From Plasmodiophora brassicae (Eukaryota; Endomyxa: Phytomyxea; Phytomyxea; Plasmodiophorida), in contig CP145409.1 in the NCBI GenBank assembly GCA_036867785.1, forward strand, positions 496,001-560,000: DNA of 64,000 nucleotides, read 5' to 3'. Shown piece after piece: positions 22,889-34,577 of this stretch. The position numbers and the translations under genes were made by a program. The notes under the pieces are model-generated. The model was given only the letters and a program-made list of their open reading frames with translations. It was not told the origin of the DNA and did not search any database. The number at the start of each line of letters is the position of its first letter. The first letter of the stretch is position 1.

Positions 22889-24298
22889 ATGGCGTACGTG
22901 CCGCCGCACCGTCGGCAAGCACCGCAGGAGCAGCAGCCAGAGGAAGTCATCGCTTCCATCAGTGACGATGACGCTGCTATTCCCGCTCAATGCGGGCCAC
23001 GCTGCGCGGAATGGATCCTGGGCAACGCCCGACGATGCCCGCAGCACGCGTACCTGGATTCGCCCGAGACGGTGGCCATCGCGGTCTGGTTCAGCTCGCG
23101 CAGCACAGTATTCCGTCGATGGTGCAAGACGCGTCGGCGAGCGGAAACCAACCCGGAAGTGCAGAATTGCTTCCGCAGGCCGCCCGCGTCGTCGAACGAC
23201 CGAGGCGCCGCGCGATGGGATTCGTGCCAGCAGAACGTCGCCCCGTTGTTCAACCGGTTCCTTCGCTATGCTGCCGACATCGACGTAGGCGTTGGGTACG
23301 TCGGCCGTGCAGCGAAGGCTGTCGCGTCCAAGGGATCCTTCACCTTCCTTGATATGGGATTTGCCCCTGGCGGAATGACAGCGTTGCTGCTGGACGTTGA
23401 TGATCGCGTCAGAGGCGTGGGCGTGTCGCTGGCACCGGAAGCCGGTGGCAACGTGTTCCCTGCGACGCTGGAGTCGTCTGGGCGGTTTGTTGCCATTCAG
23501 GACGATATTCTGGCGGTGGCGAAGAACGGGTTCAGGGCCGACGTTGTTCCCGTCGGCGGCTTCGACCTTGCCATTGTCGGTATCACGATCAGTGGGTCCA
23601 ACCAGTCGGACGAGAGCGAGCACGCCGACCTGAAGGACCACCTGCACCTGGCCCAGATGGAACTGGCGCTGAGGCATGTGCGCCCCGGCGGCATGGTCCT
23701 GATGCGGATGCACCTTAGCATCCGCCGACTCGAAACGCAGATGCTGGGCGTGATGTTAGACCGGTTCCGGGGCCGCCATGCCGTCACCAAGCCGCTGACC
23801 GAGTTCGCCATGCGCAAGACGTACTGGGTTCTGTTTGACGGCTACGAGCCCGATCCGGCGTCGACCGACACGCTGCGGAACACAGTCGTGTCGGCAGAGC
23901 CCGTTGAGGACAGTACCCTGGTGCCGTTCGAGTCCATCGATGCGTTCCTGGAGGCGCTGGGCCCACGGATGCTCCCGATTGTCGAACCGGTGTGGGCGCA
24001 GCAGAGCGACGTCCTGGACTGGATCATGAGTGGCAAACGAAGCCGCCTCTGTGGACGCTGCCGAGCGACTGGCAAGATCTGTAGGGCCTGCACATGTTAC
24101 GTCATGCCGGCCGTCGCCCGTGCGTTTCTTCAAGTGAGTTCCCGGTTGGCATCCACTAAACACCCGCTGTTAATGTATCCGGATTCGCCTGGTGTGGCGA
24201 GGGGACGGTGCCGTTCCCGCAGACCGCATCCGTCATCTGGTGCCACCTGGAACCACAGGTCCATCGGTCATGCAACTTTGCTAATCGCGGTACCTTGA
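22889..24298 (+). CDS. FtsJ-like SAM-dependent methyltransferase
   Basis: Rossmann-fold methyltransferase of the FtsJ/RrmJ type, whose members usually methylate ribose in RNA. The SAM loop reads TFLDMGFAPGGMTALLL; an acidic strand follows (FDLAIVGITISG), then LHLAQMELALRHVRPGGMVL and LMRMHL. The expected Lys of the catalytic K-D-K-E set is not obvious: the residue after the last strand is Arg/Met where FtsJ has Lys. Cys-rich stretches flank the core: QCGPRC at the front and CGRCRATGKICRACTC near the end, possibly zinc-binding. I take the start at MAYVPPHRR (22889) because the longer frame overlaps the upstream gene. The end is uncertain: a strong donor (GTGAGT, at 24134) could splice out the last basic stretch. 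Confidence 0.7.
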   Translation: MAYVPPHRRQAPQEQQPEEVIASISDDDAAIPAQCGPRCAEWILGNARRCPQHAYLDSPETVAIAVWFSSRSTVFRRWCKTRRRAETNPEVQNCFRRPPASSNDRGAARWDSCQQNVAPLFNRFLRYAADIDVGVGYVGRAAKAVASKGSFTFLDMGFAPGGMTALLLDVDDRVRGVGVSLAPEAGGNVFPATLESSGRFVAIQDDILAVAKNGFRADVVPVGGFDLAIVGITISGSNQSDESEHADLKDHLHLAQMELALRHVRPGGMVLMRMHLSIRRLETQMLGVMLDRFRGRHAVTKPLTEFAMRKTYWVLFDGYEPDPASTDTLRNTVVSAEPVEDSTLVPFESIDAFLEALGPRMLPIVEPVWAQQSDVLDWIMSGKRSRLCGRCRATGKICRACTCYVMPAVARAFLQVSSRLASTKHPLLMYPDSPGVARGRCRSRRPHPSSGATWNHRSIGHATLLIAVP

Positions 24299-24331
24299 GG
24301 TCGAACCACAGTACTCGAGCATTCAGCGGCT

Positions 24332-25840
24332 ATGCCGAAACTGGGCGTCATCATCCTCATCCTGAACGTGCTGCGGATGGGCGACTCGGCGATGGTCATT
24401 GTCGAGCCGGCCGATTCCCCGTTTGCTGGGCTTCGCATGCGTAGCGTCCCCTACAACAAGTACCTCGGCCCACAGGGCACCGACCCAGTCGTCGTCAACG
24501 TCACGTCCGAACTGATGGTCGTGAATGGCGATTCGTTCTGCAGCCCCGAATCGGACAGCATCCCAGACGACGCTCGAGGCCGCATCGTGTTCCAGATACC
24601 CTCGAACGGCGTCGTACGATGCCCTGCGTCGTTGATGTACAGACACCTGCAGGAGAAGGGGGTCGTAGCCTGGATCGGCGTCTGGCCGAACGGATACGAC
24701 GTTTCCGTTCCGTTCAACTACTACTCCAGCAACCCATACCAGCCAGACGCCGCTGGCAACAACATGCTCTTCGTTGCGGTGGAACAGCCAGCTCGACCTG
24801 CCATCTCGCTGATCGATTACATGGTTGACACTGGGCAACGGAGCCGGATCATCGTCAGCGTACAGCCGGATGTCAGCAACTGGGACGGCTTCTACTTCCG
24901 ATGGTACGTCCAAGTCCCGATGCGTTGGATACCAACGACCGTCTTCGGGGCCGCCTTCGCGTTCGCCTGCTTGTTCCTTCATAGGCACCTGAAGATCATC
25001 AATGCTGAGTTCTTCAAACGGTTCCCGATGCCCACTATGCGGACGCGAACGCGTTATTTGAGCTTCATTCGGAGCCAGCTTTCCATTGTCCACCTGATCC
25101 TCATGATCGAACTGATGACGACGCCTATCATGTGCGCCGTCATCGGCATCGGAGGGTGGCAGAGCAACGCCGTCCTCCCGTATGAGATGACGGAATTCTT
25201 CATCACCGCCCTGTCCGGGTGGGGGTTCGCCTGCGACGTCCTCAGCGCGCTCCTCTGGACGACCATCATCAAAGAGACGCCTGGGTGCGGACGCGATTCA
25301 TGGTTCGGCGAGTTCCTCGACAAGCACTCGTTCGCGAAGGTGGCGCTTGGTGTCCTTCCCGTCGTCCTTGACACGGGGACGTCGTTATGCACGGCACTCC
25401 ACGTCCAGATTCTGTACATCAACCAGCTCACAACAGCGCTGATCATGGTCATGCAGCTGGCCGTCGGTATCCAGTTCCTCGTGCAGGCGCTGAAATTCCA
25501 GAAGCATGCCTGGCGTACCGTTAATACCATCAGCATGGACGTGTCCCCGCCGAATGACATGGTCCACTTCCTGCGGCGCCTGAACCGCTGGACGCTGTGC
25601 CTGTCGCTGTCGATGATCACCTTCGTTTGTTTCGTCGCTATTGGCGCGACCTCGTTCCTGTACACAAGGGTTGGCTGGGTCGTCTTCTGGTCAGGAGCTG
25701 GAACGTCCCGTGCCCTCACCAGTTACTGTCGCGTCATGCTGGCACAACCATCACGAGCACGAGGGCCACCATCACGAGCACGAGCGCCGCAAGCCCGAAT
25801 AGCGCCTATCGTGACTGCTGGCGTTCGTATATCCCAATGA
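24332..25840 (+). CDS. seven-helix membrane protein with PA-like ectodomain
   Basis: Receptor-like architecture. A signal peptide (MPKLGVIILILNVLRMGDSA) is followed by about 180 residues outside the membrane. They resemble a protease-associated (PA) fold: RGRIVFQIPSNGVVRCP, then LMYRHLQEKGVVAWIGV. Seven hydrophobic spans follow: IPTTVFGAAFAFACLFL, SIVHLILMIELMTTPIM, FFITALSGWGFACDVLS, KVALGVLPVVLDTG, TTALIMVMQLAVGIQFL, LCLSLSMITFVCFVAIG and VGWVVFWSGAGTSRAL. The tail is Ser/Arg/Pro-rich. No family was recognised beyond this layout, and no helix motif of classical GPCRs (DRY, NPxxY) is visible. The last exon may end differently: in another frame the same bases encode a His/Glu tail (HHEHEGHHHEHE). 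The membrane protein is secure; the role is not. Confidence 0.75.
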   Translation: MPKLGVIILILNVLRMGDSAMVIVEPADSPFAGLRMRSVPYNKYLGPQGTDPVVVNVTSELMVVNGDSFCSPESDSIPDDARGRIVFQIPSNGVVRCPASLMYRHLQEKGVVAWIGVWPNGYDVSVPFNYYSSNPYQPDAAGNNMLFVAVEQPARPAISLIDYMVDTGQRSRIIVSVQPDVSNWDGFYFRWYVQVPMRWIPTTVFGAAFAFACLFLHRHLKIINAEFFKRFPMPTMRTRTRYLSFIRSQLSIVHLILMIELMTTPIMCAVIGIGGWQSNAVLPYEMTEFFITALSGWGFACDVLSALLWTTIIKETPGCGRDSWFGEFLDKHSFAKVALGVLPVVLDTGTSLCTALHVQILYINQLTTALIMVMQLAVGIQFLVQALKFQKHAWRTVNTISMDVSPPNDMVHFLRRLNRWTLCLSLSMITFVCFVAIGATSFLYTRVGWVVFWSGAGTSRALTSYCRVMLAQPSRARGPPSRARAPQARIAPIVTAGVRISQ

Positions 25841-25995
25841 ACGATGTCGCACGTGCACGTTCAGGTTTCCGTCGATATGCCCCACCGCAGGTTCGCTCCG
25901 ATGCCCCCGTCGACAATGGTACAGAGGAACCGGCAGCGTGCCAGGCGCCGTCCCAGTCCCGGTGGTGTTTGACGACACTGTGTCACGGCAGGGCA

Positions 25996-26002
25996 TGAGT
26001 CA
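25996..26002. promoter_or_regulatory. TGAGTCA site upstream of secreted Q-rich gene
   Basis: AP-1/GCN4-type core 70 bases before the ATG at 26072. It lacks the GTT flank found at the other secreted genes. A 7-mer is expected several times by chance in this window. Confidence 0.3.
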
Positions 26003-26071
26003 CCGCCAACCGTTTGACGTTCCGATGCGGCCATCTGCCTTCCGGCACAATTCAAACACAGCTTCTCGACC

Positions 26072-26818
26072 ATGAACTCCCAAACTCTGCTCGTCCTCGC
26101 CCTCGGCATTGCCTGTGGCGTCGTCGCTGGCCAGCCCGGGTCCTATTCCGGCCAGGGCGGCGCCATGTCTCAGTTCGGCGCCCAACAGCAACAATTCGGA
26201 GGACAACAACAGCAACAGCAATTTTACGGCGGCGGCCAGCAACCCGGCAATGGGAACCAGTGGCCTCAACAGCAACAGCAAATGCAGCAAGGCAGCCAGG
26301 TCGCGTACAGTGCAACGACCCAGCAGCGCCCAGGCCCTGGTTCCCAGCAAGGTTCGTTTGGGCGCCCGTTCGGCCAACAGGGAGCGCAGGACTGCCCGCC
26401 AGGTGCACCGGCACCGCAGCCGTTGGTGAACAATTTCGCCCAGCAGGGACCGGCCCCGACCATGTCACAGCAAGGCATGCAAGGCACAGGCTTGGACTGC
26501 CCCCCTGGGGCAGCGTCGAGCGCGTTCGGTCAGGCCCAGGCTCCGTTAGGTGGCATGAACGGGGCTGATTGCCCGGACGGCCCACCTGGTATGCAGCGTC
26601 AACGGCAAAGCGCTGATGACTGCGACGATCAGAGCAACGGGTGGGACTCCCAGACGCTCGGATCGTCGTCATCCGGGGGGAACGCCCGGAGGGGATCGAC
26701 GTCCAGGTTCACCTTCAGGAACCGCAAAGGCTCGACTGCGGCGACAGGCCACGCGGAACGAGGCGCCATCGTCTCCATCCTGGCGATTGGGGCGGCCCTG
26801 TTCATTGCTATCTGCTAG
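26072..26818 (+). CDS. secreted Gln/Gly-rich surface protein with C-terminal hydrophobic tail
   Basis: A signal peptide (MNSQTLLVLALGIACGVVAG) is followed by a long Gln/Gly/Pro-rich region with repeated short Cys motifs: DCPPGAPAP, DCPPGAASS and DCPDGPPG. A Ser/Arg-rich linker then leads to a terminal hydrophobic run (GAIVSILAIGAALFIAIC) with nothing after it, typical of a GPI-anchor signal or a tail anchor. 248 residues, one exon. Low-complexity secreted proteins like this are often structural wall or surface components. No enzyme domain. It belongs with the other small surface proteins at 49.1 and 52.1 kb by layout, though the sequences differ. Confidence 0.8.
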   Translation: MNSQTLLVLALGIACGVVAGQPGSYSGQGGAMSQFGAQQQQFGGQQQQQQFYGGGQQPGNGNQWPQQQQQMQQGSQVAYSATTQQRPGPGSQQGSFGRPFGQQGAQDCPPGAPAPQPLVNNFAQQGPAPTMSQQGMQGTGLDCPPGAASSAFGQAQAPLGGMNGADCPDGPPGMQRQRQSADDCDDQSNGWDSQTLGSSSSGGNARRGSTSRFTFRNRKGSTAATGHAERGAIVSILAIGAALFIAIC

Positions 26819-26915
26819 GCATGCCGAAAGCCGATCAAGTGCAAACTCTTCCGTACGCAAACACACATCGCAATGAAGGCCAGCTTTGACAGCATTGTCG
26901 GCACGATGTACAGTA

Positions 26916-28278
26916 CTAGACAATGAACGCTTGAACGCCCGCCATCACCGTGGCCTGCAGAATTGCAGGCTGGCCGGTACTGCTGAATGCAATCGTATTG
27001 ATGCCATCCGAGACGTCCCCCCGCATGGATCCGACCTGCCGGGTACCAGGTCAGAACGCGCACGGACGTGTAGGACGCACGGCGCATGAACAGGGAGGGC
27101 CTACCTTACGAAGATCGCTGGCAGAGTAGACCCCTCGTACGACGTACCGGTTATCGTCGACAACGTCGCCGTCCCTGATTGCCCTTAGGCGCTCCCGCAC
27201 CATGCGACGACTGCTGACGCCAAACCCAACAATGACGTAATCGCCCGATAACGTAAACCGAATACACGTCGAGAATTCCGCCTAGCACCCAGGATCCGAA
27301 CGTGACGTAAACGACGCGAACACGGCGGAATGCGCCTACCTCCATGACCGGGCACGATGCAAGGACCTGCCCGAATGAGTCGTCGCCATGTCGTACGGAC
27401 ACGATTGCCAGCGTCGGCCCAGTGGGATCCTTCCGGCAGCACGCCAGAACGTCACCGCGGACAGCGAGGCTCGCGCTCGTGTAGACGATGACGTGTCGCA
27501 GTCGTGCCCGGGTATCCGTCAACGTGCACGCCGCTTCGTCGTACCTCATGAATTCCAGGGAGGCCGTGCCCTGCGAACCCTCCATGGCGACAACAACGAT
27601 GGGGCCGCAGGCAACCGCGGCAACGATAGATCGCAGAGGGGCTTCGAAGAGGACTCCGACCGGGCATGGCAGAGTGGTGATGCTGGCAAGTGAAATACGT
27701 CGGGACTGGGCCATGCAGAAGCGGCCGTTCAGGTCGAGGAGGCTCCGAATGGACCCGCATTCGGAAAAGTCGACGACGGCCGTGCACGCGCCATCAAGGA
27801 CCGACCACAGGCGGCATTCACCAGCGAGGTCCCCGCTGGCAAGACAGTGGTCGTTGTGGAAACAGAGCGACCACGGCGTCCTGGTATGACCCAGCAGGCG
27901 ATGACGAAGGCGGAGGCTATCGGCCACATCCAGCACCGCAATCGAATGGTCCGTCAGGCCGACCGCGGCAACGTCATTGACCCCGACGGCAATGGAGACG
28001 GCCGCGGGGCACGGTCGTGGCTGCCAGGCTACACGTTTCGATCGTCGCCACAGCAGCAGGCAACGGTCCTGCAGGAGGCGACGGGCTCGAGAACCCCGGT
28101 GACGCCTCTCAGCAAGGCGCATTTTTCCGACAGTGGCCAGATCGCGCTGGACGTACAGTAGGTACGACGTAATCGAGGTGGTCCACAGCAGGTCAAGGGG
28201 ATCCGCGCCACGTCATCCGCGCTGCGAAACATACGGCCCAGCTATGAGGTTGTCCACGATCGCCGTTCGAGCTGCCAT
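26916..28278 (-). CDS. AMBRA1-like WD40 beta-propeller protein
   Basis: Resembles the propeller of AMBRA1/DCAF3, a substrate receptor of CRL4 ubiquitin ligases that also acts in autophagy. The diagnostic block is LLGHTRTPWSLCFHNDHCLA with GDLAGECRLW; in AMBRA1 this is GH-RTPW-FH-ASG-L-GE-R-W. Later, splicing out GTAGGC...GCTAG after PVME gives AEFSTCIRFTLSGDYVIVGF, matching the conserved ISVSLSPMGRYVMVG block. A last intron leads to INTIAFSSTGQPAIL and the stop at 26916. The N-terminus is less sure: I propose MAARTAIVDNLIAGP (ATG 28278) joined over a longer intron, about 125 bases, to RHRGSRARRLLQ. At roughly 370 residues it lacks the long disordered middle of animal AMBRA1 entirely. Confidence 0.72.
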
Positions 28279-28394
28279 CCCCAGGGCCCCTGCGTCGTGT
28301 AACGAATATCAACGTGTGTGGCACGCACTCGCAGCGTCCGACGGGATCCGGTGCGAGCCAGATTGGGAGGCGGGGCTCTGGGGCTGAAGTCCAG

Positions 28395-28601
28395 ATGGGT
28401 GACGACGCCCTTGTGAAGACGGAAGTGGCGCTGAAGCGCATGCGCATGGACGTGGTTGCGCTGAGGGAGGCGGTCACGGCAGAGGCGGCAGCGGCCAGGA
28501 TCGTGGCGTACGTCAAGGCGACGGGTGACCCGCTGCACGACCGCGACAACGCCTGGGTCGAGAAACAGGCAGCGCAATGTGCCTGCACTCCAATGTGGTG
28601 A
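28395..28601 (+). CDS. probable G-protein gamma subunit (GGL)
   Basis: 68 residues, the usual size of G-gamma. A charged helix (LVKTEVALKRMRMDVVALRE) runs into EAAAARIVAYVKATGDPL, which lines up with the EAA-x-L-x-Y-x-x-x-x-DPL core of G-gamma, then RDNAWVEKQ in the place of SENPFRDKK. The end, CACTPMW, recalls the Cys-rich prenylated tails (for example CCxxM) but has one Trp after what would be a CaaX box, CTPM. So standard prenylation is doubtful unless the 3' end is spliced differently. G-gamma is short and weakly conserved; I rely on the DPL core, the length and the Cys-rich end. A G-alpha gene lies 12 kb to the left. Starts 116 bases from the divergent AMBRA1-like gene. Confidence 0.5.
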   Translation: MGDDALVKTEVALKRMRMDVVALREAVTAEAAAARIVAYVKATGDPLHDRDNAWVEKQAAQCACTPMW

Positions 28602-28730
28602 TCGCATATGCCTTGACGAATTCACCGGCCAGACAATACTCTGTCGACCGGATATAAACTATTCGTTGCGTTCCCAGCTTCGATCAGCAGCACGTACGAA
28701 GCAATTTATTCGGACATCAATCGAATCCGG

Positions 28731-30529
<1,799 letters not shown>

Positions 30530-33307
30530 ATGCGCGGCATGAGGAACCCTCAGAGCAATCTGGCGCGACCACCGCCGCCGATATTCGCCAGGATGTCTAG
30601 AGTACAGCGGCCGCCCAGCCCGCCCATTTCGGAGAACAACCCATCGGCGGGCAACGCTGGTGATGTGGCGCCGCCGACCGTGGACGGCAAACCGCCAGGG
30701 CGTCCTGCGCCGCACATCGCCCAAACGCTCCAACTGTTGAGGTCGCTGGATCCGGAGATCGACGCGGAACTCCAGCGGCTGCACGACGAAATGCGATCGA
30801 TGCGGGCTGACATTGTCGCGCACTCCAAATCCAATTTCATCTTAGAGCGAGAGCTCGACTCCATTGACGAAAAGATCAAGCTGCTTGTCCGGAACCGCAT
30901 CACGCTGCAGGACGTCATTTCGTCGGTGCAAATGTCGGACCGCAAGCCAGCTGGCCTGTTGGATCCAAAACTTCGTACCGCGTACGAGAACGTTCTGTAT
31001 ACGCTCCAGAATGATCCTGTCCACTTTGCGATTCTCGCGCGTTTGGTCACCGGATCCGAAGTGCAGCAGTTCGTCCAGACCGTTGTCTTCGACTTCTACG
31101 GCGACCAGTACGATACGCGTGACGAGCGGCTGCTCCTGTCGCTCTTTGGTCATGTCCTGCGCGCTGAGTTTGCTGCGGTTGGTCTCCTACGTTGTTGTTG
31201 TCGGCCATATGTCTGACACTTTCGACAGGCACAAGATATGGGTTCTCTCCTCCGTGCCAACACTGCTGTCACTAATATGCTCTCTGCGTATTCACGACGC
31301 GGCATGGGCCTATCGATCCTGTCAGACATTCTGGCGGAACCGCTGAGGAAGATCACTTCTGAGTCGACGTTGGACCTGGAGCTGAATCCCCTGGCTGTGT
31401 ACAAGGATCTTATCGTGCAGCACGAGACGAACACCGGGCAAGTCTTCCAGGGGCCAAGAGAACTTTCAAGCGAAGAGTGCGCCCTTCTTCCGGAGGTCGT
31501 CGAGGTTATTGAGCCCCGAAGGCGCCGACTGATCGCATTGGCGGCTGATATCCTTCATCGGATCTGTGACAACGTCGATCATGTCCCGTACGGCATGCGT
31601 TGGATTAGTAAGAAGCTTCGCGACCTTGCTGTCGAGTTCTTCCCGAACGCCGACAGGAAGAAAGTGGGCTCGATGATTGGCGGATATATCTATCTGCGAT
31701 TCTTCAACCCTGTCATCGTTGCCCCGGACGCCCTGGACTTCGTGCGCGGCAAGCTGTCGAAGAAGAATCGAAGGAATTTGATTCTCATTGCCAAGCTTCT
31801 TCAGAACTTGTCCAATGGCCTTGAGTTCGGTGAGAAAGAGCCATATATGACAGGATGCAACTGTAAGTCGCTCGCTATGGACCGAAATCTTCGCTTGCTA
31901 AAACGCGGGCGTATCGTATCAGGTTTCATTCGGGATTCCCGAGAGATCCTCGATAACTACTTTGATCGGCTGGTCGACGTCGAGGATCTGTCCACAGCGC
32001 TTGCCCTTGACAAATGGCTTGAGCGGACGGCGACACGCTCAACTCAAATCCAGATCTCGTTCAACCAGCTGTTTACTCTACATGCGTTGCTCCAGAAGCA
32101 TATCGATACTCTCTGTACAGACAAGTACCCTGTCTTGCGACGACAGATCTCGCAACTCGGGCCCGCGCCCAAACAGTTGAAGAGCGCCGATAACCACTCG
32201 GTGGGGCTTGAGCTGCACCCGTCAGTCAGTGAATATTCGGTCGATTCTGTTTCGTCCTCGCTGTCCCGAGACCGCGTCCCGTCCACTGTTGTTCCTGCTG
32301 GTGATGGGGATGATACTGACGACTCTGAATGCCATCCGTTATACCAGGATGCTTCCCACATTCTTCTTCAGTTTGTTAGAAGAAGCCCGCCCCAGCTGCT
32401 GCATGCGGGAAGCCTGAGGAATTGCTTGCAACGTGCCAAGGTACGTCTGTATACATGCTGACCGTCTACGACATCACTAACGGCCTCTGTGAAGATGGTT
32501 CCGTACGATCCCGACTTCGTGGAGCTCATAACCTCTCTGGAGGAGGCGCTGACGATGCTCCAGCGCATGCAGCTGTTGCCTTCAAGTGGCGACTTTGGTG
32601 ACCCATTCGATGTGAGGAATTTGTCTCCACCGGTTTGTCTGTCAGTGACCTGACCTCTGCGACAGGCCTTTGCTGCCAATGTACTGGAATCGCTACAGCA
32701 TCGGAATGGCCAACTGGAGACAGGTCGAAAACGGCACACGCTTGTCGCCAAAGTATCGTCGACGATACGAAACCACCATGAGTATCTCCAGTCCCGACTC
32801 GAATTGTACCGCGTGGTATGTTCAGTTCTGTGTCTGTTTGCCCTCCGTTTATTCATCCGTTTGCAGTACCTGGACAACGTGCGTTTGGGCCACGCGACTG
32901 CGAAATGCTCCGCGCCGTCCCCGAAGAAGGAGAAACCAGCTCGCTTCAAGATTTCGCAAAGCGAACTGGAAGCCAGCGGCGTTATTGTTGCAGTCGACCC
33001 GGACGTTCGGAAAGCTATTTTAAAGAAGACATCGTTTACGTTCACAGCGACGCAGAACCCAAACCAGTTTCTCGTCACTGCGCATTACAACAAGACAAGG
33101 TGTGTGACCTGATCTCAGAGCTCGGGTTTTGTGCCGCGCTAACCTGTCTGCCTCAGAGCACCAATGTCCCCGATCTTGTTTGATTTGGAGGAACTTTTGG
33201 ACATGCAATCGAACAACCAAGCCACAGTTAATGTCCCCAACATGGTTCTCAACGTCAACCTGCTCATCCATCTTCTCAACTCGAGATTTTTGGCAACGCG
33301 AAAGTGA
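30530..33307 (+). CDS. IQGAP-like RasGAP-domain scaffold (short form)
   Basis: Cytoskeletal scaffold of the IQGAP group, which binds Rac/Cdc42 rather than stimulating GTP hydrolysis. Domains: Pro-rich N-terminus (RPPPPIFARMSRVQRPPSPP), a coiled coil (EIDAELQRLHDEMRSMRAD), then the GAP-related domain (LLLSLFGHVLRAEF, ANTAVTNMLSAYSRRGMGL, KKVGSMIGGYIYLRFFNPVI, RRNLILIAKLLQNLSNG). The RasGAP_C domain closes it: FKISQSELEASGVIV, TSFTFTATQNPNQFLVTAHY, LFDLEELLDM and VNVNLLIHLLNSRF. About six short introns; one at about 31872-31930 has donor GTAAGT and joins MTGCN to FIRDSREIL. No calponin-homology domain and no IQ motif, as in the short Dictyostelium IQGAPs (DGAP1, GAPA). The first ATG of the frame is used as start. 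Confidence 0.9.
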
Positions 33308-33546
33308 CGACGTCAAAGTTTCGCCAGTGTACAGAATACATCGATATTTTATATCAGTGTGCCGGAACAACGCGTGCGGTGTCCACCTTGCGCGGATGGC
33401 CCCTGGTGCCAATAGGTGGGCCGCGTTGACAATGAGAGAAACGAGCATGTTCGGGGCGTCCCTTGATCGTTTTGTTCGCGGAGTGCGCAGCGGCCAAGCC
33501 AATTCCGAAACGGCCGTTGCCTTGTCGACAGACGCGCAAGGTGGCC

Positions 33547-34451
33547 ATGCGCGGGATAGGGCGGCCGATGGTCGGCATGGCGCATATCGGCCAGGAGAAG
33601 AACCAGGTTGACTCCAGCGAGCCGGAGGAGGAGGAGGAAGAGGAAGAGTACGCGTGGGTCTCGTACTTCTGTAGCCTGAAGGGCAACGAATTCTTCTGCC
33701 AAGTCGACGACGACTACATCCACGACGGGTTCAATTTGATGGGCCTAAGTTCTCAGATACCGTATTACGAATTTGCACTTGACATTATACTCGACGTTGA
33801 CTACGACGATGAGAACCTCACTGAGGAGCAACAGGAGATGATTGAGAGTGAGGTAGATGTTCGCAGCAGTATCATGTCGCGGTGTTCTGTTCTGACAGAG
33901 ATGATATAGGCTGAGAACCTGTATGGCCTTATCCATGCCCGCTATATTCTGACTAGTCGCGGCTTGGCCGCCATGCTTGAAAAGTACAAAGCGTACCAGT
34001 TCGGAAGATGCCCGCGAGTTGCGTGCTCGGGCCAACCATTGTTACCAATTGGATTGTATGACACTCCTGACAAGGCTCCCGTTAAGCTCTACTGTGCGAA
34101 GTGTAACGACATCTACAGTCCACGCTCCCACCGTGCAGAGAGTATGGTAGATGTCGCCAATCGTCCACTATTCTGGCATTGACCGTGTCGCCAGACGTTG
34201 ATGGAGCATACTTTGGAACGTCGTTTGCCCACCTGTTCTACCTTGTGTACCCAGAGCTGCGCCCGGAACCTGTCACCGAGCCGTACATCCCTCGAGTGTT
34301 TGGTTTCAGGTGACGTTCCGAGTGTTTCCATGATGCCTTGCATTAATGTGCTTGTCGTAGGCTGCATTCATCTTGGTGGGAGAAGTCGATGCAGTACCGC
34401 CAAGAGAAGGACAAGGTCGTAATGGGACCAATCGCGTCTGCCCCGCGATAG
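33547..34451 (+). CDS. casein kinase 2 regulatory (beta) subunit
   Basis: Dimerises through a zinc finger and holds two CK2 catalytic subunits. An acidic N-terminal stretch ([20 protein letters not shown]) leads to [20 protein letters not shown] and [18 protein letters not shown]; after an intron, [18 protein letters not shown]; then the zinc finger with [16 protein letters not shown] and [15 protein letters not shown]; then [16 protein letters not shown] and [18 protein letters not shown]. Four exons joined by short GT-AG introns; stop TAG at 34449-34451. The first Cys pair reads C-P-R-V-A-C, one residue variant from the usual CPRVYC. ATG options at 33547, 33568 and 33577 differ only in a short basic leader; homology starts after all three. 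The gene ends 126 bases from the convergent gamma-tubulin gene. Confidence 0.95.
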
Positions 34452-34577
34452 GTGCTTAACACGCTCATTGTCTCCGTTGAATGGTCTACCTTGGTCTGAA
34501 ACACTCCCGTGGCGGTTCTCCTGTCGTCAATACATCTTCATAGCCAAGTAATGTACACTCAAACGCAGGTCGTTTAT

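Noticed and set aside
22796-23713. Minus-strand frame of 305 codons opposite the methyltransferase
   Set aside because: No domain; antisense to a clear SAM-binding fold.
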